DNA of 64,000 nt from Bradysia coprophila (taxonomy: Eukaryota; Arthropoda; Insecta; Diptera; Sciaridae). Location: positions 6,138,001 to 6,202,000 of the forward strand of contig NW_023503972.1 in assembly GCF_014529535.1 (NCBI RefSeq), written 5' to 3'. The notes under the pieces are model-generated. The model saw only the letters and a program-made list of their open reading frames with translations. It was not told the DNA's origin and searched no databases. Shown here in pieces: positions 45,532-57,357 of this stretch; position 1 is the stretch's first letter, and each line of letters opens with the position of its first letter. The position numbers and the translations under genes are program-made.

Positions 45532-47709
45532 TCAACTTCCGTCATTCAAATTCTTTCCTTTTGTTTCCTCCATAAACAGTACGGTGAAAATTAGGCCAAA
45601 CAAGCAGATGCCACCATATGTCCACATAACCGTCTGCAACGGACACAATTTCATAAAAATTGGCATAGTTGCACTAGACACTAAGACGAGTAGAGTAAAG
45701 ACTAACATGCTTATAGTGGAGCCGATGTGTCGAATCTAAAATTTAATTTGCTAAAACACAGAAAAAATTGGTTTAACACCAAAAGAACTTACGTTGCTCG
45801 GCAGTATTTCAGCTGTATAAACGTAGGGTAAGGGTCTCATTCCAGCAGCACTTATGAAAAATGAGACACAAGTAACGGGTACCCAGTAATACGAAGCCAA
45901 ATTGAAGCCTTGATTGTCGATATACGAAAATAAACCGAAGGCGATTAAAGCGACACCAGATAATGTACAACTAATACCGAAAAGCTTTCTACGACCCCAC
46001 GAATCGATTAAGACTGCGGAAACGGCTGTTCCGAGTAAATTTAGAACCCCTACGATGATCACAGACAAATTGGCGTCAAAATTGACATTCGATTCAGTGA
46101 ACAAATCGGAAGCAAATGATGTAAACGCGTATACTGCACTAAACACAACAATTGCTGATAAACATAGACCGGTTCCTAATCCCTTCAGAGATTTAGTGTT
46201 CACTGAAAAGAAAACAGTTGAGAATCGATGAAGTGATGCCATACCAAAAAGTTTCTTTTACTTACAAATGAGCTTCCAACTTCCATTTTGTCTGTCCAGC
46301 TCTCGTTGAGCTAAGACATTTTGCAGCTTTAGTATTTCAGCATCCGCATCAAACCCATTCTTACTGCTATCGTTCCCGTTATTGTAGAATTGAATCGACT
46401 TTTTGGCAGCCTGAAATTATTGTTAGCAATGGGACAATGCCATTTCGGCCGAGAATGATGTAACCTATAACGCACCTCAATTTTATTCTGTCGCAACAGA
46501 CTGCTCGGAGTTTCTGGTAAGATTATCATGGAAACCAAAAATATTACAGGAAACGGGAGTATAACAAAGGGAACGTGGGCATAGTCCAAAAACGCTCCGG
46601 AAATATATGCAACCAATATACCAAATGCTAAACTTAGACTGAAAATTAATCCAAGGAATCCTCGAATTCTGAAAGAAAGTAATATTGTAGTTCTGTGGAC
46701 TCTCAACCCCACTGTCAGACAACCTCCTCCCTCCTCTCTTGCGCGACTTGCGTTACATTTAGGTTTGTTCTGGAAGACTAAATTGGTTTAGCTTTATCTC
46801 AAGCCTAAGACGGCTCCGCCAGTAAACGAAAGTTGTTCCATCTCTCAATTACGAAATTCGAAAGTTTAAGCCAATCTTACCTTCTGTCTGCTATTTCTGC
46901 AACAAATAACGGAATACAAAGATACATTCCACCCCATGACACACCCGTAATTATTCGACCGAATAAAATCAAGTTTATCGAATTCGATGCAATCAAAATG
47001 ATCCAAAAAGCCTGGAAATAGAAATTTCATCACTTCCTGTTCAATATTGAATGCAAACATGGAACGAAGAGATCATCCATAATATATGCCCTTTCCTGTA
47101 AACGGGGGAGATAGGGAAGTACGAGACAAATTGGGAAAAAGGCCACCAACGTTGCGCAGGTCACATCCATAGCGAGGAATGGCGAGTTTTTAAATTTTGA
47201 ATACCGAATTTTGAGACGAAAATTATTCCCGAAGTGCGTTTCCACTTCATATTACCTACATTCAACAGAGAAATGATAACAGCTGGCGCTGCGCGGTGAT
47301 GAGGCAGCAACGCCATCGGTTATCGTTTCACGTTTCTCTGACATTCAACGAACCATATTTGGGAAAGCAAGTAATGTGATTGTGGTGATGCGTCCGAAAT
47401 GGTTCGTCAGTATCGAAAATAAGACTATTCCAATGAATCCGCCGAGCAAAGGTATAGCACCCAGCAAGATCGTTTCCAGCAATGTAATTGGTCCACTGTC
47501 CAGGGGACTGTTTTCTGATCGTAAAACCTGCAGCGACGGTGACACCCATCCGATACTGAAGCCTTGGCAAAATGATACCAAGTTCACTGTGAATGTGTAA
47601 AGCACGTGGGTCAGTGTTAACACTTTTATCAGAAATATTTTTTACCGCAAACAACTGCAAGGTATTGGTATTTTACTTGACCAAAATTCAATTTTTCAGA
47701 ATTTTCCAT
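45532..47709 (-). CDS. SLC2/Tret1-like sugar transporter family protein Y3
   Basis: Seven exons on the minus strand: 47646-47709, 47354-47586, 46881-47011, 46476-46668, 46266-46410, 45793-46202 and 45532-45735, giving 459 residues, TGA stop and an AATAAA at 45505-45510 (minus). Exon 6 is 6 nt shorter than in the other copies: two codons are missing in the helix just before GMRPLP (FFISAAGM against FFIFVSAAGM in Y4), shortening that membrane segment. Intron 2 has an uncommon donor, GTTCGT. PETPSSLLRQ, DSWGRRK and EETKGK motifs are present; the QQLSG position reads VVFSAVY. Nearly identical to Y4 over much of its length, indicating recent duplication or conversion. Confidence 0.9.
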
Positions 47710-47780
47710 ATTTGTTTCTATAAATACAGACTTACTTCAATGACACTACTTCTCATCTGAGCAAATGACTTCTTCACAAA

Positions 47781-49165
47781 CAGGGGCGCCGACTTCTAGG
47801 TGGCGTTGGGTGCTCAAGCACCCGACACCAAGATTCGTTGGGTGCGTAGCACCCAACAGATATTTGATATTTTTCTTAATTAAATAAACTAACATTATTG
47901 CCACTGTTTCTGAATTGAAACAAAAAAAGCCTTCAGACATTTTTCGAACCTTCACAAGCAATAATAATAACGTTTCTGTGTGTCTCTGTGTGTGTGTTTC
48001 TGTGTGTTTCGTCTGGAATTGTAGTTTTTGTATTAGTTTTGTCTTAGCTTGGTGTTCCACTTCAGCACTTTCCTAATGTAGAACCGAGAAGAAACGTGCA
48101 GAAATAGTCATCTAAATTACAGACGATATGTTTAAAAATAAAATCATACGAGGAATATGACAAAGGCTATGAAGAATACTTTTGTAGAAATAGTCATTTA
48201 CGTCACAAGGACAAAGGTCCGAAAGTACTTTTCCATGTGACGTATTGAGTTTTTCATGCTTGCTATGGGAACCGAAAGTAGAAAAATGTTTACTTTCGCC
48301 CCTCAAAATTGACATTTTTACTTTCGGTTCCCATAGCAAGCATGAAAAAGAAATAGTATGTCAGGACTTTTGGTCAGGGCGAGGCCGACCTGGATTGGGT
48401 ACGAGTACGACTTGTAAGTATAAGCTGAAACCTGAAATGTTAACTTTTTGACTTGTTGTCAAAATGGAAGTCAACCTGAAACTACTTTCGAGCCAACCTG
48501 ATTTTTTCAGGCCAGTTTCATTTTCTTTAACCGGAAGCCACCCTGTTAAGATCAGGTAAATGAGATTCCGATTCAAGTTTTACTTTACCTGAACCACTCC
48601 GACCATTAGACGACAGTTGCATAAAAAATGGAAAACATGCATACGAGCAATTTTTCTCTAATGTCGATATACATATCCAGAATAGAGATGAAAAACCGGA
48701 AATTTCAACTCAAATTTTCCACCAAAATATTATATAAAATGAAGCTAGATTGTCAAAAGAAGGCTTGAACAAAAGTAAGTGAATGTAGTTATTCCGTAAT
48801 ATTTTCATGAAGAAGTATGTTCTACAAGTACGACTTAGACATTATTGACTCAATCTGGATTGCAATACGATCACTTCATTTTAGTTTTTTGACGAACCCT
48901 ATCTATTTTTCTTAAATTTCTTAAAGGAAAACCTCTGTACGTACTCATGCGCCCTTTTGTTATAGTTTGTTCTTAGCTTTACATTTCTCGACTATATTAT
49001 TACTACGATGGGAGAATACATATTTCTCTGTTAGATTTACAAATCACTGAGAACCAGGTCTTGCACTTTCTCTTGATATTAAATTAAGTTGCTAGATTCG
49101 CTATCGTGAAAATCACTGTACAGAGATCTCGCACCCAACAATCAAAACACAAGTCGGCGCCCCTG
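47781..49165. mobile_element. 1385-bp non-autonomous hAT-type element
   Basis: Terminal inverted repeats CAGGGGCGCCGACTT and AAGTCGGCGCCCCTG, flanked by the exact 8-mer TTCACAAA (47773-47780 and 49166-49173). The paralogous spacer upstream of Y4 (about 56510-56530) has one uninterrupted TTCACGAAGAAAATT, the empty site. The interior has GTTGGGTGC repeats near both ends and a palindrome at 48251-48349 but no transposase frame. Confidence 0.95.
48251..48349. repeat. 99-bp palindrome nested in the hAT-type element
   Basis: The left arm TTTTCATGCTTGCTATGGGA and GAACCGAAAGTA pairs with TACTTTCGGTTCCCATAGC and AAGCATGAAAAA. The loop is about 30 bp. Confidence 0.85.
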
Positions 49166-49173
49166 TTCACAAA

Positions 49174-50709
49174 GAAAATTTAAATTACGATTCAAAAACA
49201 GACGAAATAAATAAACTTAAGAAATCTGTTTACTCTAAACAGATAACAAGCTATGAGTGGCAAACATATGGTGTTTGCTAAAAAAGACTCGCACAAAATC
49301 GCTTATTTTGAAGCTTGTGTGAAGAAATGTAAAAAATAATCGAAAATCTTCTTAAAATTAAGGAATACCCCTGATGATGCCCTCAAACATGTTGAACCCA
49401 ACTCAATTCGACTAACAAATCGAAATAAATAGTAAAAGGATCATTCATAAATCACGTAACGCTTGTGCAGTGCTGTCATGAAAATTAAATCTTAAATGAC
49501 TGGAGAAAAACGCGACATGTTAAGTTGACTATATTCTACCCTCCGATATAATCATTAAAAGCATATTAAATAAGATTACATTTTTATGGCAACACTGAAA
49601 AAGCGTTACGTAATTTGGGAATAATCCCTAATTTAGAGCACATGCGACGAATGTAAAGAAAATCAGTCGTGTGCGAAGTTTGCAGCCTGTTCGGACGTTG
49701 AAAGTATTAAGTTTCGCATTACGCGTTATGAAAAACACCAATAATAGGTTTGTTCCAAGTAACTGTAAACACGAACTTTGACAACCCGAACAACGACAAT
49801 TTCATCCACAGCAACGTCGCTTACGTGATATTTCATACAAATCGAGCAACGTCGTCTACGCGATTTACACAGAGATATTATTTAGGTTATGGTTATATGG
49901 ATGAAATTTGACAATTCATATGGCCTTGGAACAAACCTATAAAGTTGAAAAGCCGATCCCAATTGTCATAAATTGAGATTGGCTCGTTCGGTTCGTGTTT
50001 ATTATGTACGTGGAAGCACGGGGTTTCGGGGTTTTTTTTAATTAATTTTCGCTATGTTGCTCACATTGCAATGTCAAATATGTCTAAGGTCGTTTAAGGT
50101 GAAGTCCTTTTTCACTAAGCAATCAGCGTAACCTTCGTAAATAAAAAATCTTGAATTTGTCAACAATGTGTGGCAACATGTAAAAAACAAAAATCAAAAC
50201 CACCCGAAAACCGGTGGCGATCCACTTGTCAACGGACAATACATAAACAAATTCCATCCCCTATTTCGTGAATATTTGACTGATCTCGTCATTCACTTGC
50301 CGTTGATGACTCAGTCCTGATTCAAGTTTTAGTGTGAGAGCGGCCCAAAACTTTTGCACTGGAATTTTTGCCAGTCGTCTTAAGAAAGACACACAAGGGT
50401 TTAGAGAGTCTACGTGTCATACGTGTGACTTATTCTTTTGATGCTGTTCAGTCAACATGTAAGACTTACATTGTAAGTTTAACGTGCAGCTTACATACTA
50501 GTTTGAATTTCTTGGTGCAAGTTCACGTTCATTGTGACCCTCTTAACAATAGTTGTGTCTAGAGTCAGCATTCTTCCGACTTTTTGAAATGGTTTTGAAG
50601 ACTTTGATTTGATAGATGATTTGTATTTCTTAGAAAAACATACGAAAATATCCTAAATGAATGTTGCTAAAATATAAAACTACAAAAATTATAAAACTAC
50701 AACCTAAAG
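49174..50709. other. spacer between Y3 and the X pseudogene, with two MITEs
   Basis: No gene. Matches the Y4-X5 spacer (56530-57357) except for extra DNA between about 49740 and 50280. A family F MITE lies at about 49441-49628 and has a counterpart in the paralogous spacer at about 56775-56985, so that insertion predates the duplication. Confidence 0.65.
49744..49939. mobile_element. MITE with ATAGGTTTGTTCCAAG ends
   Basis: The left ATAGGTTTGTTCCAAG and the right CTTGGAACAAACCTAT are inverted repeats around about 160 bp. The paralogous spacer near 57090 lacks it, so it arrived after duplication. A TA target is plausible but ambiguous. Confidence 0.75.
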
Positions 50710-50838
50710 CTAACTTTCGTGATTCAAATTTTTTTTCCTTCGTTTTATCCATCAAAAATAAGCTGAAAACTAGGCCAAATAAGCAAACTCCACCATATGT
50801 CCACATGACTGTCTACAGCGGGCCTACACTCAAAAGGT
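50710..50838 (-). pseudogene. X-type transporter pseudogene, last-exon fragment (psiX)
   Basis: About 129 bp matches the 3' two-thirds of exon 7 of X5 (57358-57561), including TVMWTYGGVC coding and the terminal TAG region. An in-frame TAG replaces the CAG codon before TVMWTYGG, and one extra A in the Lys-Lys run shifts the frame before the old stop. Similarity ends abruptly at about 50838, and exons 1-6 are missing. The following 2 kb holds a foldback element; spacer homology resumes near 52.9 kb. This is therefore a deletion remnant of a full gene. Confidence 0.9.
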
Positions 50839-50926
50839 ACCGAAAGAAATACTTCACTAACATAGGATGGTTACGTTACATCCCTAAGTGTGAGAATCGA
50901 AGCTCCAAACAATTATGTATTACGTA

Positions 50927-52741
50927 CAGGTACTCAATTATATTATGACTATGGGATTGTAGGATGCATTACTTTTACATCCTACACACTTCCCACATTC
51001 AATTGAACCAACGAATTCAATTTCATTTTTGATTTTGTCGATTGGCACCATTGACATACAGGTAGTTAGTTCTCATTATCTGCTTGTGGTGGCACCATAT
51101 ACTTTGCGTGTCCAAGCAATTAAAGAAGTACTAGGTAGCGTCAATCAAAATTCTGAAAGAACAGTTTAGATCACATCTGACTTGATCGCAAAGGCAGTAA
51201 GCAATTTAGAAGGTTTTTTTTTGTGCACTATATGTATTTTACATGCTACATGCGTCGAAAACGGTACTTTTCATGTTTCATGCACTAATTTCGACTTCCA
51301 AAGCATGCAAAATCCACTCGGGACAAAAAGATGAAATGTCTCGTTTTCGCGTGTTTATTGACCTCGGCTACGCCTCGGATCAACAAAATTCACACTAAAA
51401 CCATACTTTTCATCTTTTTATCCCAAGTCATGTAAAATACTAATGCTTTTCTGATCTTTCAAACATCAGAAGGAAATTCGTGTGAAATGGGAGAAGTGTA
51501 AAACCCTAATGAAATACATGTAGAATCAATGGAACGAATTACATGAAGAAAACCAATAAAACCGTTAAAAACGTGTGTTGATTGTTGAGTTGAGTTTAAA
51601 TTGGTTCTATCCGAACCGAAATTTTCGGTTTTTCGGATAACCGATCCAACTCTGATAGTGGGTGAGGCAAGCTACACTACACTACACAGTCAGTCCCCTG
51701 GAACATCAATTTTGCAGAGAAGGTGGACTCTCTGAACACTATATATTGGTGAGCAGTCTTTTTTTTCGCTTGTCAATAAAAACACTTTGCACCGAAAACA
51801 AACAAAATTAATCGAAAAAATTAAAGATGCGACTTCTCTAGAATTGAAAGACGAATCCAACGATCTATCACTCATTTGAATTGGAGAACCCGTGTTCCCA
51901 AAGTTAATGAAATAACCTGCAGTTTTTGCGATATCACGAAAAGCTTAAAAATACACTGAAATGTCACTTCGCAATCTGTTGACAAATGAACAATGAAAAT
52001 GTTATAAAAAGAATCTTGCATATGTCATGTACCAAGAAAGCGGATATCAAAAACGGTGGAGGTACAGCCGATCGTCATTTTGTTGCACAACATCTTATGA
52101 TTAGAATTTTGCTCTTTTGTCCAATTTAAACTCAACAATCAACACACGTTTTTAACGGTTTTGTTGGTTTTCTTCATGTAATTCGTTCCATTCATTCTAC
52201 ATGTATTTCATTAGGGTTTTACATTTCTCCCATTTCACACGAATTTCCTTCTCATGTTTGAAAGATCAGAAAAGCATTAGTATTTTACATGACTTGGGAT
52301 AAAAAGATGAAAAGTGTGGTTTTCGTGTGAATTTTGTTGATCCGAGGCGTAGCCGAGGTCAATAAACACGCGAAAACGAGACATTTCATCTTCCGAGCGG
52401 ATTTTACATGCTATGGGAGTCGAAAGTAGTGCGTGAAACATAAAAAGTACCGTTTTCGACGCATGTAGCATGTAAAATGCATATAGTACACAAAAAAACC
52501 TTCTAAATTGCTTACTGCCTCAGAATTTTGATTGACGCTACCTGGCACTACTTTAACTGCTTGAACACGCAAAGTATATGGTGCCACCACAAGCAGATAA
52601 TGAGAACTAACCACTTGTATGTCAATGGTGCCAATCGACAAAATCAAAATTGAATTCGTTGGTTCAATTGAATGTGGGAAGTGTGTAGGATGTAAAAGTA
52701 ATGAATCCCACAACCGTAGTCATAATATAATTGGGTAACTG
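50927..52741. mobile_element. 1.8-kb foldback element with about 620-680 bp arms
   Basis: Left arm about 50927-51607, right arm about 52122-52741, with a loop of about 515 bp. Outer ends read CAGGTACTCAATTATATTAT and the mirrored ATAATATAATTGGGTAACTG, with TA on both sides, suggesting a Tc1/mariner-like target. The arms differ by substitutions and a left-arm insertion near 51160-51195. Each arm contains a copy of the GC-tipped repeat found at 59149-59551. It lies where psiX lost its upstream exons. Confidence 0.8.
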
Positions 52742-54465
52742 TATTTATAAGTAAGTTATCATCAACGGATTCTGAGAGGCTTGTTGTCCCAGTAGTAGAA
52801 GAAATAGATCATCTTCAAGGCCGTTTGAAATGCCATCCACGTTAAGAACTGACGTTCACGTTAAAAATGTCATTTGAACGAAAGATTTTGAACCGCCGCC
52901 TATTGTTCGTTCTCTTTTTTACACAGGATTTTAAATTTATTACTCAAATGGCAGCTCCGTGACTAAAGAATAATATGTCCATTTTTTGTGTCATTTGTTT
53001 CTCTTTAACCACAGTCACAGATAACGGCTGGGACGCCGTTTCGACGGATAGAGGGAATTTGTCAGTCTTTTTCATATAACGAATGAAATGTCAAAAATGG
53101 CTGACTTTTTCCAAAATTGGTCGGTTGTTTACAAAATAATTAATTTTTGACTACAATGATTCGAGAAGCAGAATATGGAAATACGTTTGCATCGGTGTCA
53201 AAATTAACGTAAAGGGTTTTATTTGCAAGGTACTTTCGTATTATCTGAGATATACTCGTTCAAAAATTGGTCTCCAAAATTGCTTTTTTCAATTCGGAAA
53301 TAGTGTACGAATACTGAATCTGATTTATAAATAAATGGACTTACGTTCATTCTGATCCCACAAGGATCATGTTAGCAATTTATTTCATTAAAATTGGTGA
53401 TGGTGGAAGTATTAAAAAAAATCTGTGGTTATGTCTTTTTCAATTTGACAGCTGGTCGCATACGGTTCAATTTTTTTCTGAAGTAATGGACAAATTCCCT
53501 CTATCCGTCGAAACGGCGTCCCAGCCGTCATATTAGCATCTCTCTGCACTGACTGTAGAAACTAACGCTTTTATGACATGTTCATGACGCATTACAATCG
53601 TTTACTTTCCGTAGTCCTGTACGGATTGATAATGCTAACTTTCGCCTTATGTGCCATAAAAATACATTGAAAGTCGTAAAAATCTACGCAAAAAATCTTT
53701 TTCCATGTTAACTTAACGGTGATGTGACGACGGTTGCGTTGCTATTGAATGTTTAATTTCTCGCATAGCTGGTCGCCGAAAATTCAATTTCTTATTTCCA
53801 CTACGACCACTCGATTGAGAATCGATAAAAAACTGTTTGTTGCCAAGCCCGAACAAACAACAGAGCTGACTTTAAGTCTAGGAAGTTGAGTGTAGCCTAT
53901 CATGGCCTCCCGACAATAGCATTGCTCGGAAACTTCTACTAATTTCGCTTCCAGTGCACCACAGATGTCACAAAGTCTGTCGAAAATCTTAGTGGTGATT
54001 CCGGAGAAATGTTCAGTTGGTACGAATGTGGTGAGATATAAGGAACACGTGAATGACAGCTGGCCTCTATCGGAGAGAATGCGAGAAGCATGCGAGAGAA
54101 TTTAATACAAAATTGGTTAAATTCTCTCTCATAGGTGCCACCTGTGATTCACATATTCCTTCTATCTCGCCACATGCGTACCCACTTAACATTTCTCTGA
54201 GTGATTCATAAATTACGTTTGTGTACGGACGTTTTTGACTCCTCCTTTTCGCATGCGTTTTTCCATACAAAAACGTCTAATTTTTGACCACACTGTGGCA
54301 TTGATTTTGATGTTCAAAACAGTAACCAAATAAAAGCAACGTCGATACGAGGAGCGAGAGCCAGCGTGGCAGAGTCAAACATTTGCATCAAAATTTCTAA
54401 ATTCCTTTATGGACTGCAAGTAATATTGCTGCTGCTACTTTATTAGAAAGCTAAACTTAATGCAT
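52742..54465. other. spacer 3' of Y4, paralogous to 44.4-45.5 kb
   Basis: No gene. From about 52950 onward it aligns with the X2-Y3 spacer apart from the MITE at 53034-53530. The first 150-200 bases after the foldback have no counterpart that I can see. Confidence 0.65.
53034..53530. mobile_element. MITE with ACGGCTGGGACGCCGTTTCG ends
   Basis: About 41 bp of near-perfect inverted repeat: left ACGGCTGGGACGCCG through CGACGGATAGAGGGAATTTG, right CAAATTCCCTCTATCCGTCG through CGGCGTCCCAGCCGT. The paralogous spacer near 44835 runs straight from CAGTGTCAC to ACTGACTGCAGAA and lacks it. Confidence 0.85.
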
Positions 54466-56440
54466 TCAACGTCCATCATTCAAATTCTTTCCTTTCGTTT
54501 CCTCCATAAACAGTACGGTGAAAATTAGGCCAAACAAGCAGACGCCACCATACGTCCACATAACCGTCTGCAACGGACACAGTTTCATAAAAATTGGCAT
54601 AGTTGCACTAGACACTAAGACGAGTAGAGTAAAGACTAACATGCTTATAGTGGAGCCGATGTGTCGAATCTAAAATTTAATTTGCTAAAACACAAAAAAA
54701 ATTGGTTTCCTCAGAAGAACTTACGTTGCTCGGCAGTATTTCAGCTGTATATACGCAGGGTAAGGGTCTCATTCCAGCAGCACTTACGAAAATGAAAAAT
54801 GAGACACAAGTGACAGGTACCCAGTAATACGAAGCCAAATTGAAGCCTTGATTGTCGATATACGAAAATATACCGAATGCAATTAAAGCAGCACCAGATA
54901 ATGTGCAACTAAGACCGAAAAGCTTCCTGCGACCCCACGAATCGATTAACACTGCGGAAACGGCTATTCCGAGTAAATTCAGAACCCCTACGATGATTGC
55001 AGACAAATTGGCGTCAAAGTTAGCTCTCGATTGAGTGAACAAATCTGACGCGAATGTTGTAAACGCGTACACTGCACTAAGCACCACAATTGCTGATAAA
55101 CATAGACTGGTTCCTAATCCCTTCAGAGATTTAGTGTTCACTGAAAAGAAAACAGTTGAGAATCGTTGAAGTGATGCCATACCAAAAAGTTTCTTTTACT
55201 TACAAATGTGCTTCCAACTGCCTTCTTGTCTTTCCAGCTCTCGTTGAGCTAAGACATTTTGCAGCTTTTGTATTTCAGCATCCGCATCAAATCCATTCTT
55301 TCTACTGTCGTTCCCATTATTGTAGAATTGAATCGACTTTTTGGCAGCCTGAAATTATTGTTAGCAATGGAATGCCATTTCGACCGAGAATGATGTATCC
55401 TATAACACACCTCAATTTTGTTCTGTCGTAACAGACTGCTCGGAGTTTCTGGTAAGATTATCATGGAAACCAAAAATATTACAGGAAAAGGGAGTATAAC
55501 AAAGGGAACGTGGGCATAGTCCAAAAACGCTCCGGAAATATATGCACCCAATATACCAAAAGCTAAACTTAAACTGAAAATTAATCCAAGGAATCCTCGA
55601 ATTCTGAAAGAAAGTAATATTGTAGTTCTGTGGACTCTCAACCCCACCGTCAGACAACCTCCTCCCTCCTCTCTTGCGCGACTTGCGTTACATTTAGATT
55701 TGTTCTGTAAGACTAAATTAGTCTAGCCTAAGACGGCTCCGCCATTAAAAAAATGTGCTTCATGTCTCAATTACAGAATTCGAAAGTTTAAGCCAATCTT
55801 ACCTTCTATCTGCTATTTCTGCAACAAACAACGGAATACAAAGATACATTCCACCCCATGACACACCGATAATTATTCGACCGAATAAAATCAAGTTTAT
55901 CGAATTCGATGCAATCAAAATGATCCAAAAAGCCTGGAAATAGAAATTTCATCACATCGAGACAGATTGGAAAAAAATTGAAACGAAAATTATTCAACAG
56001 AGAAATGATAACAGATGGCTCTGCGCGATGAGGAGGCAGCAACGCCATCAGTTATAGTTTCTCTGACATTCAACGAACCATATTTGGGAAAGCAAGTAAT
56101 GTGATTGTAGTGATGCGTCCGAAATGGTTCGTTAGAATTGAAAATAAGACTATTCCGATGAATCCGCCGAGCAAAGGTACAGCACCCAGCAACGTCGTTT
56201 CCAGCAGTGTAATTGGTCCACTGTCCAGGGGACTGTTTTCTGATCGTAAGACCTGCAGCGATGGTGACACCCATCCGTTACTGAATCCTTGGCAAAATGA
56301 TACCAAGTTCACTGTGAATGTGTAAAGCACGTGGGTCAGTGATTATCACTTAAATCAGAAATATTTTTTAGTTTACCGCAAACAACTGCAAGGTATTGGT
56401 ATTTTACTTGACCAAAATTAAATTTTTCAGAATTTTCCAT
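54466..56440 (-). CDS. SLC2/Tret1-like sugar transporter family protein Y4
   Basis: Seven exons on the minus strand: 56377-56440, 56079-56311, 55803-55933, 55411-55603, 55204-55348, 54725-55140 and 54466-54669. Product 461 residues; stop TGA; AATAAA at 54439-54444 (minus). N-terminus MENSEKFNFGQVKYQYL; PETPSSLLRQ, DSWGRRKLFG, GMRPLP, AEILPSN and EETKGK motifs as expected for a 12-helix SLC2 carrier. The last residue is Arg where the other Y copies have Ser. The QQLSG position reads VVLSAVY. Intron 2 is short (about 145 nt) compared with 342 nt in Y3. It lies 0.9 kb from X5, the most compact Y-X pair of the cluster. Confidence 0.92.
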
Positions 56441-56774
56441 AATTTATTTACTTGTTTCTATTGACTATAAATACAGACTCACTTCAATGACACTACTTCT
56501 CATCTGAGCAAAAGACTTCTTCACGAAGAAAATTGAAATTACGATTCGGAAACAGACGAAATAAATAAACTTACTCGAAACAGATAACAAGCTATGAGTG
56601 GCAAACATATGGTGTTTGCTAAATAAATGATTCACACGAAATCGCTTATTTTGAAGCCTACGTGAAGAAATGTGAAAAATAATCGAAAATCTTCTTAAAA
56701 TCAAGGAATACCTCTAATGTCCTCAAACATGTCGATCACAACTCAATTCCATTAGTAAATCGAAATAAATAGCA

Positions 56775-56985
56775 AGGCATCATTCATAAATCACGTAACG
56801 CTTCCTCAGTGCTGCCATCAACTTTCATCATTAACTCTCAAATAACTCGAGAAAAACATTAAGACTATATTTTACCCTCAATATAATCCCCATATGGAGC
56901 GTAGTTTTAACTTTACAAGTTATTTAAGATTAAATTTTCATGGAAACACTGAACAAGTGTCAACTAATTTATGAATAATTCCCAA
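56775..56985. mobile_element. MITE family F, Y4-X5 spacer copy
   Basis: The left ATCATTCATAAATCACGTAACG is followed by CTCAGTGCTGCCAT; the right contains ATGGAAACACTGAAC and TAATTTATGAATAAT. It has a counterpart at about 49441-49628 in the duplicated spacer, so it was present before the unit duplicated. Confidence 0.7.
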
Positions 56986-57357
56986 TTTGGATCACATGCG
57001 ACGAATGTAAAGAAAATCAATCGTGCGCAAAGTTTGCAGCCTGTTCGGACGTTGGTTGAAAGTATTAACTTTCGCATTTCGCGTTCTAAAAAATACAAGT
57101 CGTTACCCATTATCATTTTATGAAACTGATCGTTATTCATTTGCCGTTGACGACTCAGTCCCGATTCATGTGAAGGTGGAGGTCATTCCAAAACTTTGGC
57201 TTTTTGAAATGGTTTTGAAGACTTTGATTTGATGGATGATTTGTATTTCTTAGTAAAACATACGAAAATATCCTAAATGAATGTTGCCAAGCGGCTTAGA
57301 TTGCACATTTCGAAACTAAAATACGAAACTATCGTCACAGAAAACTACAAGCTAAAG

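Noticed and set aside
47328-47660. Frames on the opposite strand or in other phases of transporter exons
   Set aside because: They are shadows of the conserved exons; the same false frames recur at equivalent positions of each paralog.
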